Assembly (NCBI GenBank): GCA_020636095.1
Contig: JACJYN010000002.1
Location: 1 to 64,000 of the forward strand
DNA length: 64,000 nucleotides
Direction: 5' to 3'
DNA from: Lewinellaceae bacterium
Lineage (GTDB): Bacteria > Bacteroidota > Bacteroidia > Chitinophagales > Saprospiraceae
Part shown: one piece after another, positions 1 to 9,492 of the stretch
How positions within the stretch are numbered: position 1 is the first letter of the stretch
Layout of the letters: every line of letters starts with the position of its first letter
The notes under the pieces: model-generated
The model's database searches: none
The model's input: only the letters and a program-made list of their open reading frames with translations
Told to the model about the DNA's origin: nothing
Translations under genes and position numbers: made by a program

Positions 1-2440
1 ACCGTCACCGTGTAGGTTACGTTGTAGGAGCCGTCCGGTTGTAAGGCGCTGATCGTCGGACCGTTCTTCTCATGCGTGATGTACGGCAGGTCCGCGCAGA
101 TCTCATCTTCCTCTTCCGGATTACCATCGTTGTTGGTATCCAGCATGGTGCTGTTGTACAGGCCTTGGCCAGGTACGGAAGCATCCGCCGTCGTCGGACC
201 GGGCGTTGCCGTCGTCGTTCCACACGACGTATAGATATTGTCGCCGCCGTCGGTCGAACCAGCCGACAGGTCCAGGCGCACCCGGTAGGTCAATTTATAG
301 GTTTGCGTTTCGCCCGCCGGAATGTTGATGTCATCGGCCAGGGTATTCGGATCGCTGTTGATCGTACTCAGGGCGCCGCCCGCTACGCTCGGCACTACGT
401 TCGTCGTCGTGTAGGACGCCGCTTCGATCGCAATATCGTCGTCAAAGTTCGGCGTATCCACCAGGTCGTACGTGCCGGCCGCTCCGCCGAGGTTCAGCAC
501 TTCCACGGTGTACATGACCGTATATGTGCCGTCGGCATTCGGCTGCGGGCTCACCATCACCATATCCTTGCGGTGCGTAATGTACGGCAGGTCGCCGCAT
601 ACCTCGTCTTCTTCCTCCGGATCGCCGTCATTATTGGTATCCAGGGTGGTCATATTGTACAGACCTTCGCCCGGCGTGGGATCGCCCGGCGTACCATCCT
701 CGCAGGCCGTGTAGGTCTCATCGCCGCCGTCGGCGCCGCCGTCGCTCAGATCCAGGGTTACGTTAACCACCAGCGTGTAGGTATGCACACCGCCCGCGCC
801 AATAATCTGATTGGTAGCCAGATCCCATGGACCGGCCCCGGCCAGACTTGAGCCAAAGGCGCCGCCCGCAGGCTGGATTACCCATTCGTAGTTAGCGCTG
901 TTAATCGTAATATCGTCGTCGAAATTCGGCGTATCTATCAAGGTGTATACGCCGTTTGCGCCGCCTGTATTAGTCACCGTGATCGTATATCTCACGTCGT
1001 ACGATCCATCCGGCTTTTGCGCGCCGATCACCGGACCTTCCTTTTCATGGGTAATATACGGCAGGTCGCCGCACACTTCATCTGTTTCTTCCGGCGTGCC
1101 GTCGTCGTTCAGATCCAGGGCCGTGGCGTTGTACAGGCCTTCGCCCGGGATCGGATCGCCCGGCGCGCCGTCTTCACAGGCCGTGTAGATATTATCGCCG
1201 CCGCTGCCTGTAGACAGATCCAGCGTTACATTATAGCTCAACGTATAGGTGTGCGTCTCGTTCGGATCGATGCTTACATCGCTGCCCAGCGTATTGATCA
1301 CACCGTTGGTCGTAGACAGTACCGTCGGTACCAGGCCCGCTACGTCAGACGTGTACGAGGCGGTATTGATCGCGATATCATCATCGAAGGTCGGCGTATC
1401 CGTCAGGTCATAGTCGCCCGTCGCGCCGCCCAGGTTCCGAACCGTCACCGTGTAGGTTACGTTGTAGGAGCCGTCCGGTTGTAAGGCGCTGATCGTCGGA
1501 CCGTTCTTCTCATGCGTGATGTACGGCAGGTCTTCGCAAATCTCGTCGCGCTCTTCCGGTGTGCCGTCGTTATTCAAATCCAGTGCCGTAGCATTGTACA
1601 GGCCCTGGCCTGGCTGCGAACCATCCGGAGAGACCGGACCGGCTGTTTCGTTCGTATTACCACAAGCCGTGTAAACATTATCGCCGCCATCGGTCGAACC
1701 GGCCGACAGATCCAGCCGAACATAGTACGTCAGAATATAGGTTTGCGTTGCTCCGGCTGCAATCGAAATATCATTTGCCAGCGTATTCGGCTGGCCGTTG
1801 ATAGCAGACAGCGCCGCGCCGCCAACCGACGGAACCACGTTCATCGTGCTGTAGGATGCCGACTGAATGGTAATGTCGTTGTCAAACGTCGGCGTATCGA
1901 TCAGGTCATACGTGCCCGATGCGCCGCCGAGGTTTTCCACAACTACCGTGTACGTAACCGTGTACGTCCCATCCGGATTCGGTACCGGGCTCACGGTCAC
2001 CACATCTTTGCGGTGCGTGATATACGGCAGGTCGCCGCAGACTTCGTCTGTTTCTTCCGGCGTGTTGTCGTCGTCCAGGTCCAGGCTCGACATGTTGTAC
2101 AGGCCTTCGCCAGGAGCAGGATTGCCCGGCGTGCTTTCTCCGCAAGCCGTGTAAATATTGTCGCCGCCGGAGCCGGCGCTCAGATCCAGCGTCACGTTAT
2201 AGGTCAGCGTATAGATCTGTACTGCACCCGGTGCGATTGACACATCGCTCGCCAGCGTATTGGCTGCCCCGTTCACCGTAGACAGCGGGGTGGCCGGCAA
2301 GGCTGGCACATCACGGGTATAGCTGGCCGCATTGATCGCAATATCGTCGTCAAACGTCGGCGTATCGTACAGATCATAGTCGATCGTCGCTCCGCCGTTA
2401 TTGCGGACGATGATCGTATAGGTCACGTCGTACGAGCCAT
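1..2440 (-). repeat. Tandem ~480-bp DUF11-like coding repeats
   Basis: Five similar coding units recur every 470-500 bp; the conserved acidic DDDI segment lies near 431, 908, 1374, 1870 and 2338. Bases 1-92 are identical to 1441-1532, three units away, which points to a recent duplication or conversion of a three-unit block. One more unit of this type lies near the C-terminus of the neighbouring protein (roughly 5230-5660). Confidence 0.75.
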
Positions 2441-2966
2441 CGGCATTCAACGTGCTCACAACCGGACCGAGTTTATCGTGCATGACATCGGCACTGAGCC
2501 GGAACGTGAAGTCCACTGTCTCGTTCACGTTCGCATCCGGCAGAATACCCGGGTATTGCGGGGTCGCGGAAGCCTCACCACCGGCGCCGCCTTCATTGAC
2601 CGGAGAGCCACCGGGGGTCAGCGCCACCGGAAGCGATGCGATACCGCCGTTCACCGGCGTATCCTGGCCGTTGTCATTATCGTCCGTGTTACCTGCATCA
2701 GCCCCCGGATACGACTCCTTATTTTCCAGCGCCTGGCCGGAAGCAAAGTTGGACGACGGGATATAGACCACATACGTGCCTGCCTCCAGGTTGTCAAAAT
2801 AATAGTACCCTGAAGGATCGGTGATGTCGGTCGCCAGCGGCGGATCTACCCCATAGTCGGCGCCCGCGGTATACAACTGCACCGTCACGTTCGCCAGGGG
2901 CATGTCGCCGGCATTATACACCCCGTCTTCGTTGTTGTCCATGAACACGAAGTTACCGACAGCCAC
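1..2966 (-). CDS. Secreted SdrD-B/DUF11-like repeat protein, downstream part (partial, off left edge)
   Basis: This is the downstream part of a very large secreted repeat protein; the gene continues past the left edge with no stop codon seen. The frame is open from 2966 (GTG GCT GTC) to base 1. The first ~110 residues form an SdrD-type B domain (VGNFVFMDNNEDG, NVTVQLY, GTYVVYI). It is followed by at least five DUF11-like units of about 160 residues, each with DTPTFDDDI-like, NVTLDLSAGS, GGDNIYTAC, GEGLYN and CGDLPYITH motifs. The piece has no signal peptide or start of its own. The open frame at 2885-4804 overlaps it in another frame and supplies both, so the two are one gene with a one-base deletion near 2967. 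The protein is probably a cell-surface or exported adhesin-like protein; the function is inferred from domain type only. A T9SS sorting domain would be expected beyond the edge. Confidence 0.75.
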   Translation of the reverse strand, partial: MAVGNFVFMDNNEDGVYNAGDMPLANVTVQLYTAGADYGVDPPLATDITDPSGYYYFDNLEAGTYVVYIPSSNFASGQALENKESYPGADAGNTDDNDNGQDTPVNGGIASLPVALTPGGSPVNEGGAGGEASATPQYPGILPDANVNETVDFTFRLSADVMHDKLGPVVSTLNADGSYDVTYTIIVRNNGGATIDYDLYDTPTFDDDIAINAASYTRDVPALPATPLSTVNGAANTLASDVSIAPGAVQIYTLTYNVTLDLSAGSGGDNIYTACGESTPGNPAPGEGLYNMSSLDLDDDNTPEETDEVCGDLPYITHRKDVVTVSPVPNPDGTYTVTYTVVVENLGGASGTYDLIDTPTFDNDITIQSASYSTMNVVPSVGGAALSAINGQPNTLANDISIAAGATQTYILTYYVRLDLSAGSTDGGDNVYTACGNTNETAGPVSPDGSQPGQGLYNATALDLNNDGTPEERDEICEDLPYITHEKNGPTISALQPDGSYNVTYTVTVRNLGGATGDYDLTDTPTFDDDIAINTASYTSDVAGLVPTVLSTTNGVINTLGSDVSIDPNETHTYTLSYNVTLDLSTGSGGDNIYTACEDGAPGDPIPGEGLYNATALDLNDDGTPEETDEVCGDLPYITHEKEGPVIGAQKPDGSYDVRYTITVTNTGGANGVYTLIDTPNFDDDITINSANYEWVIQPAGGAFGSSLAGAGPWDLATNQIIGAGGVHTYTLVVNVTLDLSDGGADGGDETYTACEDGTPGDPTPGEGLYNMTTLDTNNDGDPEEEDEVCGDLPYITHRKDMVMVSPQPNADGTYTVMYTVEVLNLGGAAGTYDLVDTPNFDDDIAIEAASYTTTNVVPSVAGGALSTINSDPNTLADDINIPAGETQTYKLTYRVRLDLSAGSTDGGDNIYTSCGTTTATPGPTTADASVPGQGLYNSTMLDTNNDGNPEEEDEICADLPYITHEKNGPTISALQPDGSYNVTYTVT

Positions 2967-4804
2967 CAGTCGCACTGTTCAGGTGCATCATAGGCATCTG
3001 CCAGATCGTCCGTACAGGTCGGTTCATCTACGAAGAAAGCGGTGATGCTGATGTTTTGCGCCCCGTCAGAGGTCAGCCCTGTGAGCGTAACCGTTTGTGG
3101 GCTCGTTGTGCATGCCACGGTCGCCATACCGCCATTGGAGGTACTCACCGTGATGTTGCCACCCGGCGAACCGGAATAGTTCAGCACCACATCCAACGAA
3201 TAGGTATTGATAAGCGGATCGCAGGGAGTGGGTGTCGCTGAAACGACGTCCATCGTACAGCAATCGCCTTCTTCCAGTACGATTTGGCAGCAGGCCTCCA
3301 CGGGGCAGGCGCTGCCGTCTTCGGCTGTCCAGTAGTAGGTACCCAACTGGTTGGCATTGGCGAAAATTCGGGTATTAGCTACCACTACAGGAGCAACCGG
3401 ACCTACGCCGTCGGCATCATACCACCATTGGTAGTTGTTCCAACCGTCTTCTGCCGTAAGGGTATAACTTTCACCGGGGCAGAGAGGGTATGGATCGGGG
3501 CAGCCCGAAACCGACAGACAAATACTGGTCGGAGAGACCGATTCCGATTCTCCACTCGGGCCGTTGTCCACACACCAGTGTTCGACGATGATCTCATCGG
3601 CGCCCGCCGGCAAACTTACCACACCGAGGGAACCAACCCAACTGGCCTGTTCCACGCCATCGGTGATGTCATTGGTATAACCGGTAGTGGCCACGGTAGA
3701 TCCGTCTTTACGGAACACCAGGCGCCACCGCTCATTTGTTTGGGTTTGACTGGCGCGCGTAGGCGAACCGTCATAGGAGATCACCTCCGAAATATTGACC
3801 GTCACCGGTACGCCGGAAGTGAGTAGGGCCGGGTACGTCCCGGGAGGTATGGCGAAGTTCGTGGTGCCGTCACACCGCAATTCGACGATGGGATCGCCTG
3901 TACTTGGGTTAATGGACTGGGTCCAGTGCAGGACGTCCGTACCGGCGGGGCAGGTGGGGGTGGGCGGGGTGAAGGTGCTGTTACTATTTCCGAAACAGAA
4001 TGGGGTAATCCATTGAGAACTGTTTCCGCCAGTCCAGGTAAAGTTTGGAGCATCATTAAAATCCTCAACTTCTCCAACCTGCCAGACAATTTCATCAACC
4101 AGGGCGCCTCCGAGATTTATGGCCATTACACCGTTGTTCCCGTCACTTATACCATAAACAAATATCTGATTTCCAGAAATTGCATAGTCCACATAACTGG
4201 CATTAAAGGGAGTGTAGGTGAATGAATTAGGATCCACTGGAGATCCGCCATTAATGAAGGTAAGGATAGAAACTTCAGCCCGTTCCGGGATACTATTACG
4301 CCCAGCCGTCATACCACCGACATAGAACTCGTTCATTGCGATCGCATTCGTAAACGTGATGGTTTCCGTTGGAAAATCTGCCGGGTCGTTCGTCCCAAAA
4401 GCGCCCGTGAGACGCAGAGCGGACGTACACCCTTCAGGATTATCTGTATACACACTAGGGCCGGGCATACCACCACCACCTGAAGGGCTGTCACCGGAAA
4501 GCGTTGCCGTTACGCTATTTCCGTTACCGTCGAAGTTCGCAAATGATTGTGTAGCCGTGGAATTATCATCCCAGCCGCTTCCCCCGTTCCAGCCCGCGTC
4601 AGCCCAGGAAAGCAAGTTTTCACCTGCGGGGCAAGTGAGGGGGCAGCTCTGTGCTTTAACTGACAAACTTGAAAAAACAAATACTATAAGAGTTGACGAT
4701 ATAGTTAGGCAATACGGAAAAAGCCCTTCAAACGTCTTTCCCCATCGGCTCAACAAAGACTGGGAGTTTGATTGACCGGAATTGGTGGTAAAAAAACTTT
4801 TCAT
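2885..4804 (-). CDS. Secreted multidomain protein, N-terminal part (frameshifted at its 3' end)
   Basis: This frame encodes the N-terminus of the large secreted protein continued at 1-2966. I place the start at 4804 (MKSFFTTNSGQSNSQ), because the neighbour at 9492 begins with the same leader; an in-frame ATG at 4885 lies inside the upstream gene and is unlikely. An extended leader of about 50 residues ends in a hydrophobic stretch (LIVFVFSSLSVKAQ) with likely cleavage after KAQ. The mature part holds two beta-rich modules that begin CPLTCPAG and CPAGTD, followed by a module with paired cysteines (CPLCPGESYTL, EACCQIVL). At about 2966 the ORF leaves the repeat frame and adds ~27 residues of shifted sequence before a stop at 2885. 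Restoring one base there joins it to the SdrD-B domain downstream. It lies 35 bp after the stop of the preceding gene on the same strand, so the two are probably an operon. Confidence 0.75.
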   Translation of the reverse strand: MKSFFTTNSGQSNSQSLLSRWGKTFEGLFPYCLTISSTLIVFVFSSLSVKAQSCPLTCPAGENLLSWADAGWNGGSGWDDNSTATQSFANFDGNGNSVTATLSGDSPSGGGGMPGPSVYTDNPEGCTSALRLTGAFGTNDPADFPTETITFTNAIAMNEFYVGGMTAGRNSIPERAEVSILTFINGGSPVDPNSFTYTPFNASYVDYAISGNQIFVYGISDGNNGVMAINLGGALVDEIVWQVGEVEDFNDAPNFTWTGGNSSQWITPFCFGNSNSTFTPPTPTCPAGTDVLHWTQSINPSTGDPIVELRCDGTTNFAIPPGTYPALLTSGVPVTVNISEVISYDGSPTRASQTQTNERWRLVFRKDGSTVATTGYTNDITDGVEQASWVGSLGVVSLPAGADEIIVEHWCVDNGPSGESESVSPTSICLSVSGCPDPYPLCPGESYTLTAEDGWNNYQWWYDADGVGPVAPVVVANTRIFANANQLGTYYWTAEDGSACPVEACCQIVLEEGDCCTMDVVSATPTPCDPLINTYSLDVVLNYSGSPGGNITVSTSNGGMATVACTTSPQTVTLTGLTSDGAQNISITAFFVDEPTCTDDLADAYDAPEQCDWWLSVTSCSWTTTKTGCIMPATCPWRT

Positions 4805-4809
4805 GATTG
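4734..4809 (-). repeat. Leader-coding direct repeat, copy 2
   Basis: This 76-bp stretch covers the start codon and first ~22 codons of the gene starting at 4804. It matches 9413-9488, at the start of the upstream gene, with only about three mismatches and no indel (offset 4,679 bp). The two proteins diverge immediately after it, so the leader alone is duplicated or conserved. Confidence 0.85.
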
Positions 4810-4839
4810 AAATCAATTTTTTATCGAGTGATGAGGAAA

Positions 4840-7800
4840 TTAGTTTTTCGTTACAGTTGTCGTGCCGCAGGGAATACTTGGGCAATTGCTGCAGGTTGCC
4901 GGCGCTATAAGCGTCTGGTTCAATAACTGGCAGCTTGAATCATCCCCATCCGTGATGGTGATGGTCCGATTGCCGGCGCTGATCAGGAAAGAGCCAAAGG
5001 GTCCTTGAACACTGCCATAGCTCAGGCCGGTCTGGGTGTCGTCTCCGCTGATGGAGTAAGTGGCGCCCAGATTTATGCCTGTCACGTCTATGGTGTAACT
5101 AAAGGTGTCGTCGGACGGATCGGCCGGCGTGCCGTTATTGTTACAGGTGGTTTGGATGACCGCCGTCTGTGCACAGGGCACATCGTCGCAGGCTGTAGCC
5201 GTTGTTTGCACGGTGCCGTTGGCACCCACATCAAGAGATACTTCGTTAAACAAACCCTCGCCGCTAACCGGTGTACCCGGCGTAGTGGTTTCGCAAGTCG
5301 TATAGATATTGTCTCCGGGAGAGCCTGTTGAGACATCAAGACTGACATTAACCGTGATGGTATACGTGAAGCTTTCTCCAACATTGATAGGCAGGTTTTC
5401 AGCCAATGGCCAAGGCCCGGCCGGGGCAATGGCATATAAGTCTGCCGGCCCGGGGTTACCAAGACTGCCTGTAGCATTAGAGGTGTAAGATGCGCTGTTG
5501 ATGCTCAGGTCATCGTCGAAGTCAGGGGTATCTTCCAGCGAATAGGAAGTGGGTATAGCCCCTCCGATATTATCTACATTGATCGTATACACAACATCGT
5601 ATGTATTCCCTGCCGCCGGGGTGACGCTGGAGACATCTTTAGAGATAACGATCAACGGCGAACAACGGCCCGGGTCGGGCACTGTGAATATCAGGGAACA
5701 ATTGGGGTCATCAATATCCGTGATGGTGACTTCTATGTCACCATTGCCAGCCGTAGGGCTGCTTATCGGGTGCCCAAAGGTGAACGTAGTGGCTGCACCA
5801 TAAATCACCGGACCATACGGCAGGTTTTGAAAACCGGTCACGCCTCCAACGGATACCTGGGTTATAGGCATTCCGTTCTGCGTGGCACTGACGGTGTAGC
5901 CGCTTCCTCCCAAATTATTTCCAGCAGGATTGATACGTATTGCTATCCGGTCATCACTTGGGTTGTTTTCGTCTATACTAGAACGGGAATTACACCGCAC
6001 CCAAACCAGGCCGGGCGAGAGCAAGTTACAATCCGGCGAGCAGGTGGACGGATTGCTTACAAACAGTTCCAGCGTACAATCATTGTCAGCATCATCTGTA
6101 ATAGTGATGACATAGCTGCCGCCACCTGAAGTACCCGGCCCGAGGATGAAATCCTGCGATGTACCGTAAGTCACTCCATTGGCACTGCCTTCCACCATGC
6201 CAGTGTAGGAATTGACCGTTGTCCCTACAGCGCTCACACTGTACGTACCGGTCAACAAGCTGCCGGCAGGCATATCCAAGGTAAAAATAAGGCGATCATC
6301 GTCAGGAACATTAGAGGTACCGTTATCCTGGCAATCAACCGAACCCAGGGTGAATTCAGGCACAATACAGGAGCAAGCGCCTGGGTCCGTAATATCAAAT
6401 ACCAGTGTGCAACTGCCACTGACATCATCGGTAATCGTGATCGTAATCGCCCCACCACCGGCAGTGCCAGGTGCGAGTTGAAAATTCTCTATCATGGAAT
6501 AGTTACCCTGATTACCGCTTCCCACCGAGCCGCCGATGATCGCAATCGGGCTACCGCCCTGAATAGCTGTCAGGGTGTAGGAACTGCCCAAAAAGGTACC
6601 TGTTGGCTGAAGGCTGAAAGTGAGAAAATCGTCGGCCGGGTCGGAGGTGCCGGCGTTGTTACATACGACATTGGTCAGGTTTTCATCATCCAAAGCGCAG
6701 GTGTTATTGGAGCAGGCGCCGGGATCTGTGACGGTGAACACCATTTGGCAACCCGGATTATCCGCATCCGTAATAGTCACGGTGAGGTCGCCGTTACCGG
6801 CCGTACCAGGCGCCGTCAATACAATTCTGTTCGTATTATAGGTACCCGTGGTTACGTTGAGCGTAACAGGACTACCGCCTTGTGTAGCGGAAATCGTATA
6901 ACCACTTGCCGAAACGCCTACGCCCGTCACGTTGATTGTAAACCGGATTCTGTCATCTCCGGGATCACTGGTCGTACCGTTATTGCGGCACTGGCCCGTT
7001 ACCGTAGTCAGCTGATCAATAGCACAAGGCGGGCTGGCAATCCAGCCCATATCCAGGGTATGATTATGCATGCCGAGAATCCCGGTGGCAAAGGGGATAA
7101 CCGCCACATTACTCGGATTCAGGCTAGCGTCGGAATCGCTGAGGTCGGTGATATTGTTATTGGTGTTATCGCCGGTAGCATTCGCGGTAGTCAATGTTTG
7201 AACCGTAGGATTGGCGGCAATCACACTACTTTGGGCCGCCCGGATCTGGTAGTTTGTATTAGGCTGTATAGCCGTTTGCCCGCCGAACCAGGTTTGGCCT
7301 GGGGCGGCATTGTTTGAAAAGAGATAGTTTCCATCACCTGCAGTCACCGTCTGAGCGGCGAGTACATACGTGCCGGAACCCGGAGATGTTTCAATGTAAA
7401 GTTGAACTGTAACACCGTTTATACCGGCTTCCGCAGTACCGGGATCCTGTACGCCATCCTGGTCATCATCAAACCAGATCCGGTTACCGATTTCAATACC
7501 AGGCAAGGGGCAGCCAACTTCTATATCGCCAAAGCCTGCCGCTTTGCCAAAAGCATTGCTGTAAGGCGGCGCTATCTGGGCAGATGCATCGCGGGCTCCC
7601 GTAGCATTATTGAAATAAACCACACCCATATCAGAGCCCGCAATTACAGCATATCCTGTTGCCACTACCTCTCCCTTTCCAGGTACCAATACAAGTGCGC
7701 CAAATGAGTTATCCTCATGTCCGGATGTGGCAGCCTGATCATCGTAATACTCTCCATTTCCAGGCCCTTCATTGGTACCCGAAGGAACCGGGAACTGAGA

Positions 7801-9492
7801 AGTACTGATCGGATTACTAAAATTACTGGGGCAGCCGGAATCGCCTTCCCGCACATAACCGCTACTGGTTTTGCACAATCGCAGGATATCTCCGCCGGCA
7901 TCATAGGTGTAGTTCTTAGTGTCCGAATTATTCTGTGGATTGAGGATTGCCCGGCCCGTTTGAAAAGCGGTCCGGTCCATGAAACCCAATATCAAAGAGC
8001 CATCCACGTCGAACTCTATATCTGAAAGCATTGGGGTGGGGTAACCAAAACGAAATGCACTGGAAGGATCAAGCGAATTGACAAAATCGCTGAAATCATT
8101 GGTCCAGGCATTCCATTGCACTTCCTCCAAACTTTGGCTGGAACTTCCGGTGTATGTGCCTCCTTTATAAAAGTCATGCAACGCAATACCGCTGGGCGAA
8201 CCGCCAATGATAGACGACCAACTGCTGGTACCCTGATTCCATTCAAGCACATCTGCCCGAAGGTCGGTCCGGTCGCCGCTGGCCAAACCCGTACATACTA
8301 CGCCCACATACAAACGGCCATGTCTTTTCTCAATGGCCCAAATGGCGTAATCATCGCCCGGCGTAGAACCGCAAGGCCCGCTGATACCGGTGGTAAGCGC
8401 CGTAACAACAACACCAGGAACGCCCGTAATATCGATTGGCGCTCCGGGTGTAGCCGGCACATTGAGCAAACCGCTGATCTGATAGACCGTCTGATTACTG
8501 AGGTTGGCTACCCATAAGGTATCACCATCGGCAGACGCTTCGACATCCCCAAAGGCAATTTGTCCCACTTCCGGAAACATATCCGGATCGCGGGCGCCGT
8601 TACTATTGATGTCGTATGCCCGGGCGATAGTATTGATTGGCATGGCAGTACTCAGGTCTAAAGAGGCCAATTGCGTAATGCTCCCCAGGTTGGACACGTC
8701 GTACCGATAAATGGCGCCGAAACCATCGGGGCCGATCGCAGAAGCATAGCGTCCCAAGGCGCCTACATACAGTAATTCATTTGCATTATCATGCGCTATC
8801 CCCCAGGTAGCGCCTACATCCTGAAACTCGGCAAAAGGAGAGCCAACACCAGTACCCGTCTCGCCATATTCAAAGTATAGCAAAGCCGGGTCGTTATCAT
8901 TAGGCCCGTCCAATTCCCCTCGTGTAAAACAGGTCACGAACATGGGAATGGGATCCTGGTCACAATAATCTCCAAAGGCATTAATCCCAACTTCCACGTT
9001 ATCGCCGTTATCCGCAAACAAAACAGTAGTCTGACCTGATACCCCCGGTTGGTAAGTACTGCCGGACAGACCTATTTCAATGCGAAAAGGGCCTGTGTTC
9101 CCGGAAGGTAGCGTATACGTACCATCACCATTATCGGTCAGGATCAAGGGCGTTCCTAATCCAGCAGCCGACTCATAAGCAATGACGCTTAGGCCAGGAA
9201 CGCCAATTTCATCGTCCAACGGTGATCCGGCCAAACCTTTAGCATTCATCTGCCGAATTCCATCATCATTATAATCCTGGTATACGGTAACCGTCACTTG
9301 CGCCGACATTGAGACGGACATTAGTATCAAAGCTGTAGCCAGGCCCCCTTTGAACAATAAAGGAAAGGATGACAACACGTACTGCAGCAACTGGCAGAGC
9401 AATCCCTGTTTTGTCTTTCCCCATCGGCTCAACAAAGACTGGGAGTTCAATTGACCGGAATTGGTGGTAAAAAAACTTTTCATGATGGACAT
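4840..9492 (-). CDS. Large secreted SdrD-B-like/beta-propeller-like repeat protein
   Basis: The predicted product is about 1,550 residues. I choose the start at 9492 (MSIMKSFFTTNSGQ), preceded by a purine-rich AAAAAAGAGG; the open frame extends to 9855 but that part has no coding character. A long leader ends in GGLATALILMSVSMSAQ, with likely cleavage after SAQ. The mature protein starts with an SdrD-like B domain (VYQDYNDDGIRQ). A long segment with LLYVGALGRYASAIG, DTLWVANLSNQ and HGRLYVGVV motifs follows and looks like a beta-propeller. A second B domain comes next (IGNRIWFDDDQDG). Four cysteine-bounded repeats of ~100 residues follow, then one DUF11-like unit and a fifth cysteine repeat. 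The protein stops abruptly at CGTTTVTKN with no T9SS sorting domain, which is odd for this type and suggests truncation or anchoring by another route. The exact role is unknown; export is well supported. Confidence 0.85.
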   Translation of the reverse strand: MSIMKSFFTTNSGQLNSQSLLSRWGKTKQGLLCQLLQYVLSSFPLLFKGGLATALILMSVSMSAQVTVTVYQDYNDDGIRQMNAKGLAGSPLDDEIGVPGLSVIAYESAAGLGTPLILTDNGDGTYTLPSGNTGPFRIEIGLSGSTYQPGVSGQTTVLFADNGDNVEVGINAFGDYCDQDPIPMFVTCFTRGELDGPNDNDPALLYFEYGETGTGVGSPFAEFQDVGATWGIAHDNANELLYVGALGRYASAIGPDGFGAIYRYDVSNLGSITQLASLDLSTAMPINTIARAYDINSNGARDPDMFPEVGQIAFGDVEASADGDTLWVANLSNQTVYQISGLLNVPATPGAPIDITGVPGVVVTALTTGISGPCGSTPGDDYAIWAIEKRHGRLYVGVVCTGLASGDRTDLRADVLEWNQGTSSWSSIIGGSPSGIALHDFYKGGTYTGSSSQSLEEVQWNAWTNDFSDFVNSLDPSSAFRFGYPTPMLSDIEFDVDGSLILGFMDRTAFQTGRAILNPQNNSDTKNYTYDAGGDILRLCKTSSGYVREGDSGCPSNFSNPISTSQFPVPSGTNEGPGNGEYYDDQAATSGHEDNSFGALVLVPGKGEVVATGYAVIAGSDMGVVYFNNATGARDASAQIAPPYSNAFGKAAGFGDIEVGCPLPGIEIGNRIWFDDDQDGVQDPGTAEAGINGVTVQLYIETSPGSGTYVLAAQTVTAGDGNYLFSNNAAPGQTWFGGQTAIQPNTNYQIRAAQSSVIAANPTVQTLTTANATGDNTNNNITDLSDSDASLNPSNVAVIPFATGILGMHNHTLDMGWIASPPCAIDQLTTVTGQCRNNGTTSDPGDDRIRFTINVTGVGVSASGYTISATQGGSPVTLNVTTGTYNTNRIVLTAPGTAGNGDLTVTITDADNPGCQMVFTVTDPGACSNNTCALDDENLTNVVCNNAGTSDPADDFLTFSLQPTGTFLGSSYTLTAIQGGSPIAIIGGSVGSGNQGNYSMIENFQLAPGTAGGGAITITITDDVSGSCTLVFDITDPGACSCIVPEFTLGSVDCQDNGTSNVPDDDRLIFTLDMPAGSLLTGTYSVSAVGTTVNSYTGMVEGSANGVTYGTSQDFILGPGTSGGGSYVITITDDADNDCTLELFVSNPSTCSPDCNLLSPGLVWVRCNSRSSIDENNPSDDRIAIRINPAGNNLGGSGYTVSATQNGMPITQVSVGGVTGFQNLPYGPVIYGAATTFTFGHPISSPTAGNGDIEVTITDIDDPNCSLIFTVPDPGRCSPLIVISKDVSSVTPAAGNTYDVVYTINVDNIGGAIPTSYSLEDTPDFDDDLSINSASYTSNATGSLGNPGPADLYAIAPAGPWPLAENLPINVGESFTYTITVNVSLDVSTGSPGDNIYTTCETTTPGTPVSGEGLFNEVSLDVGANGTVQTTATACDDVPCAQTAVIQTTCNNNGTPADPSDDTFSYTIDVTGINLGATYSISGDDTQTGLSYGSVQGPFGSFLISAGNRTITITDGDDSSCQLLNQTLIAPATCSNCPSIPCGTTTVTKN
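9413..9488 (-). repeat. Leader-coding direct repeat, copy 1
   Basis: This is the partner of 4734-4809. It encodes the MKSFFTTNSGQ...SLLSRWGK leader shared by the two adjacent secreted proteins. Confidence 0.85.

Noticed and set aside
72..851. Long plus-strand open frame (259 codons) and similar ones to 2813
   Set aside because: It is arginine-rich antisense shadow of the minus-strand repeat gene; the minus frame shows consistent domain motifs throughout.
2885..2965. Genuine C-terminus of the 2885-4804 protein
   Set aside because: The last ~27 residues are out-of-frame reading of a B domain that is intact in the neighbouring frame.
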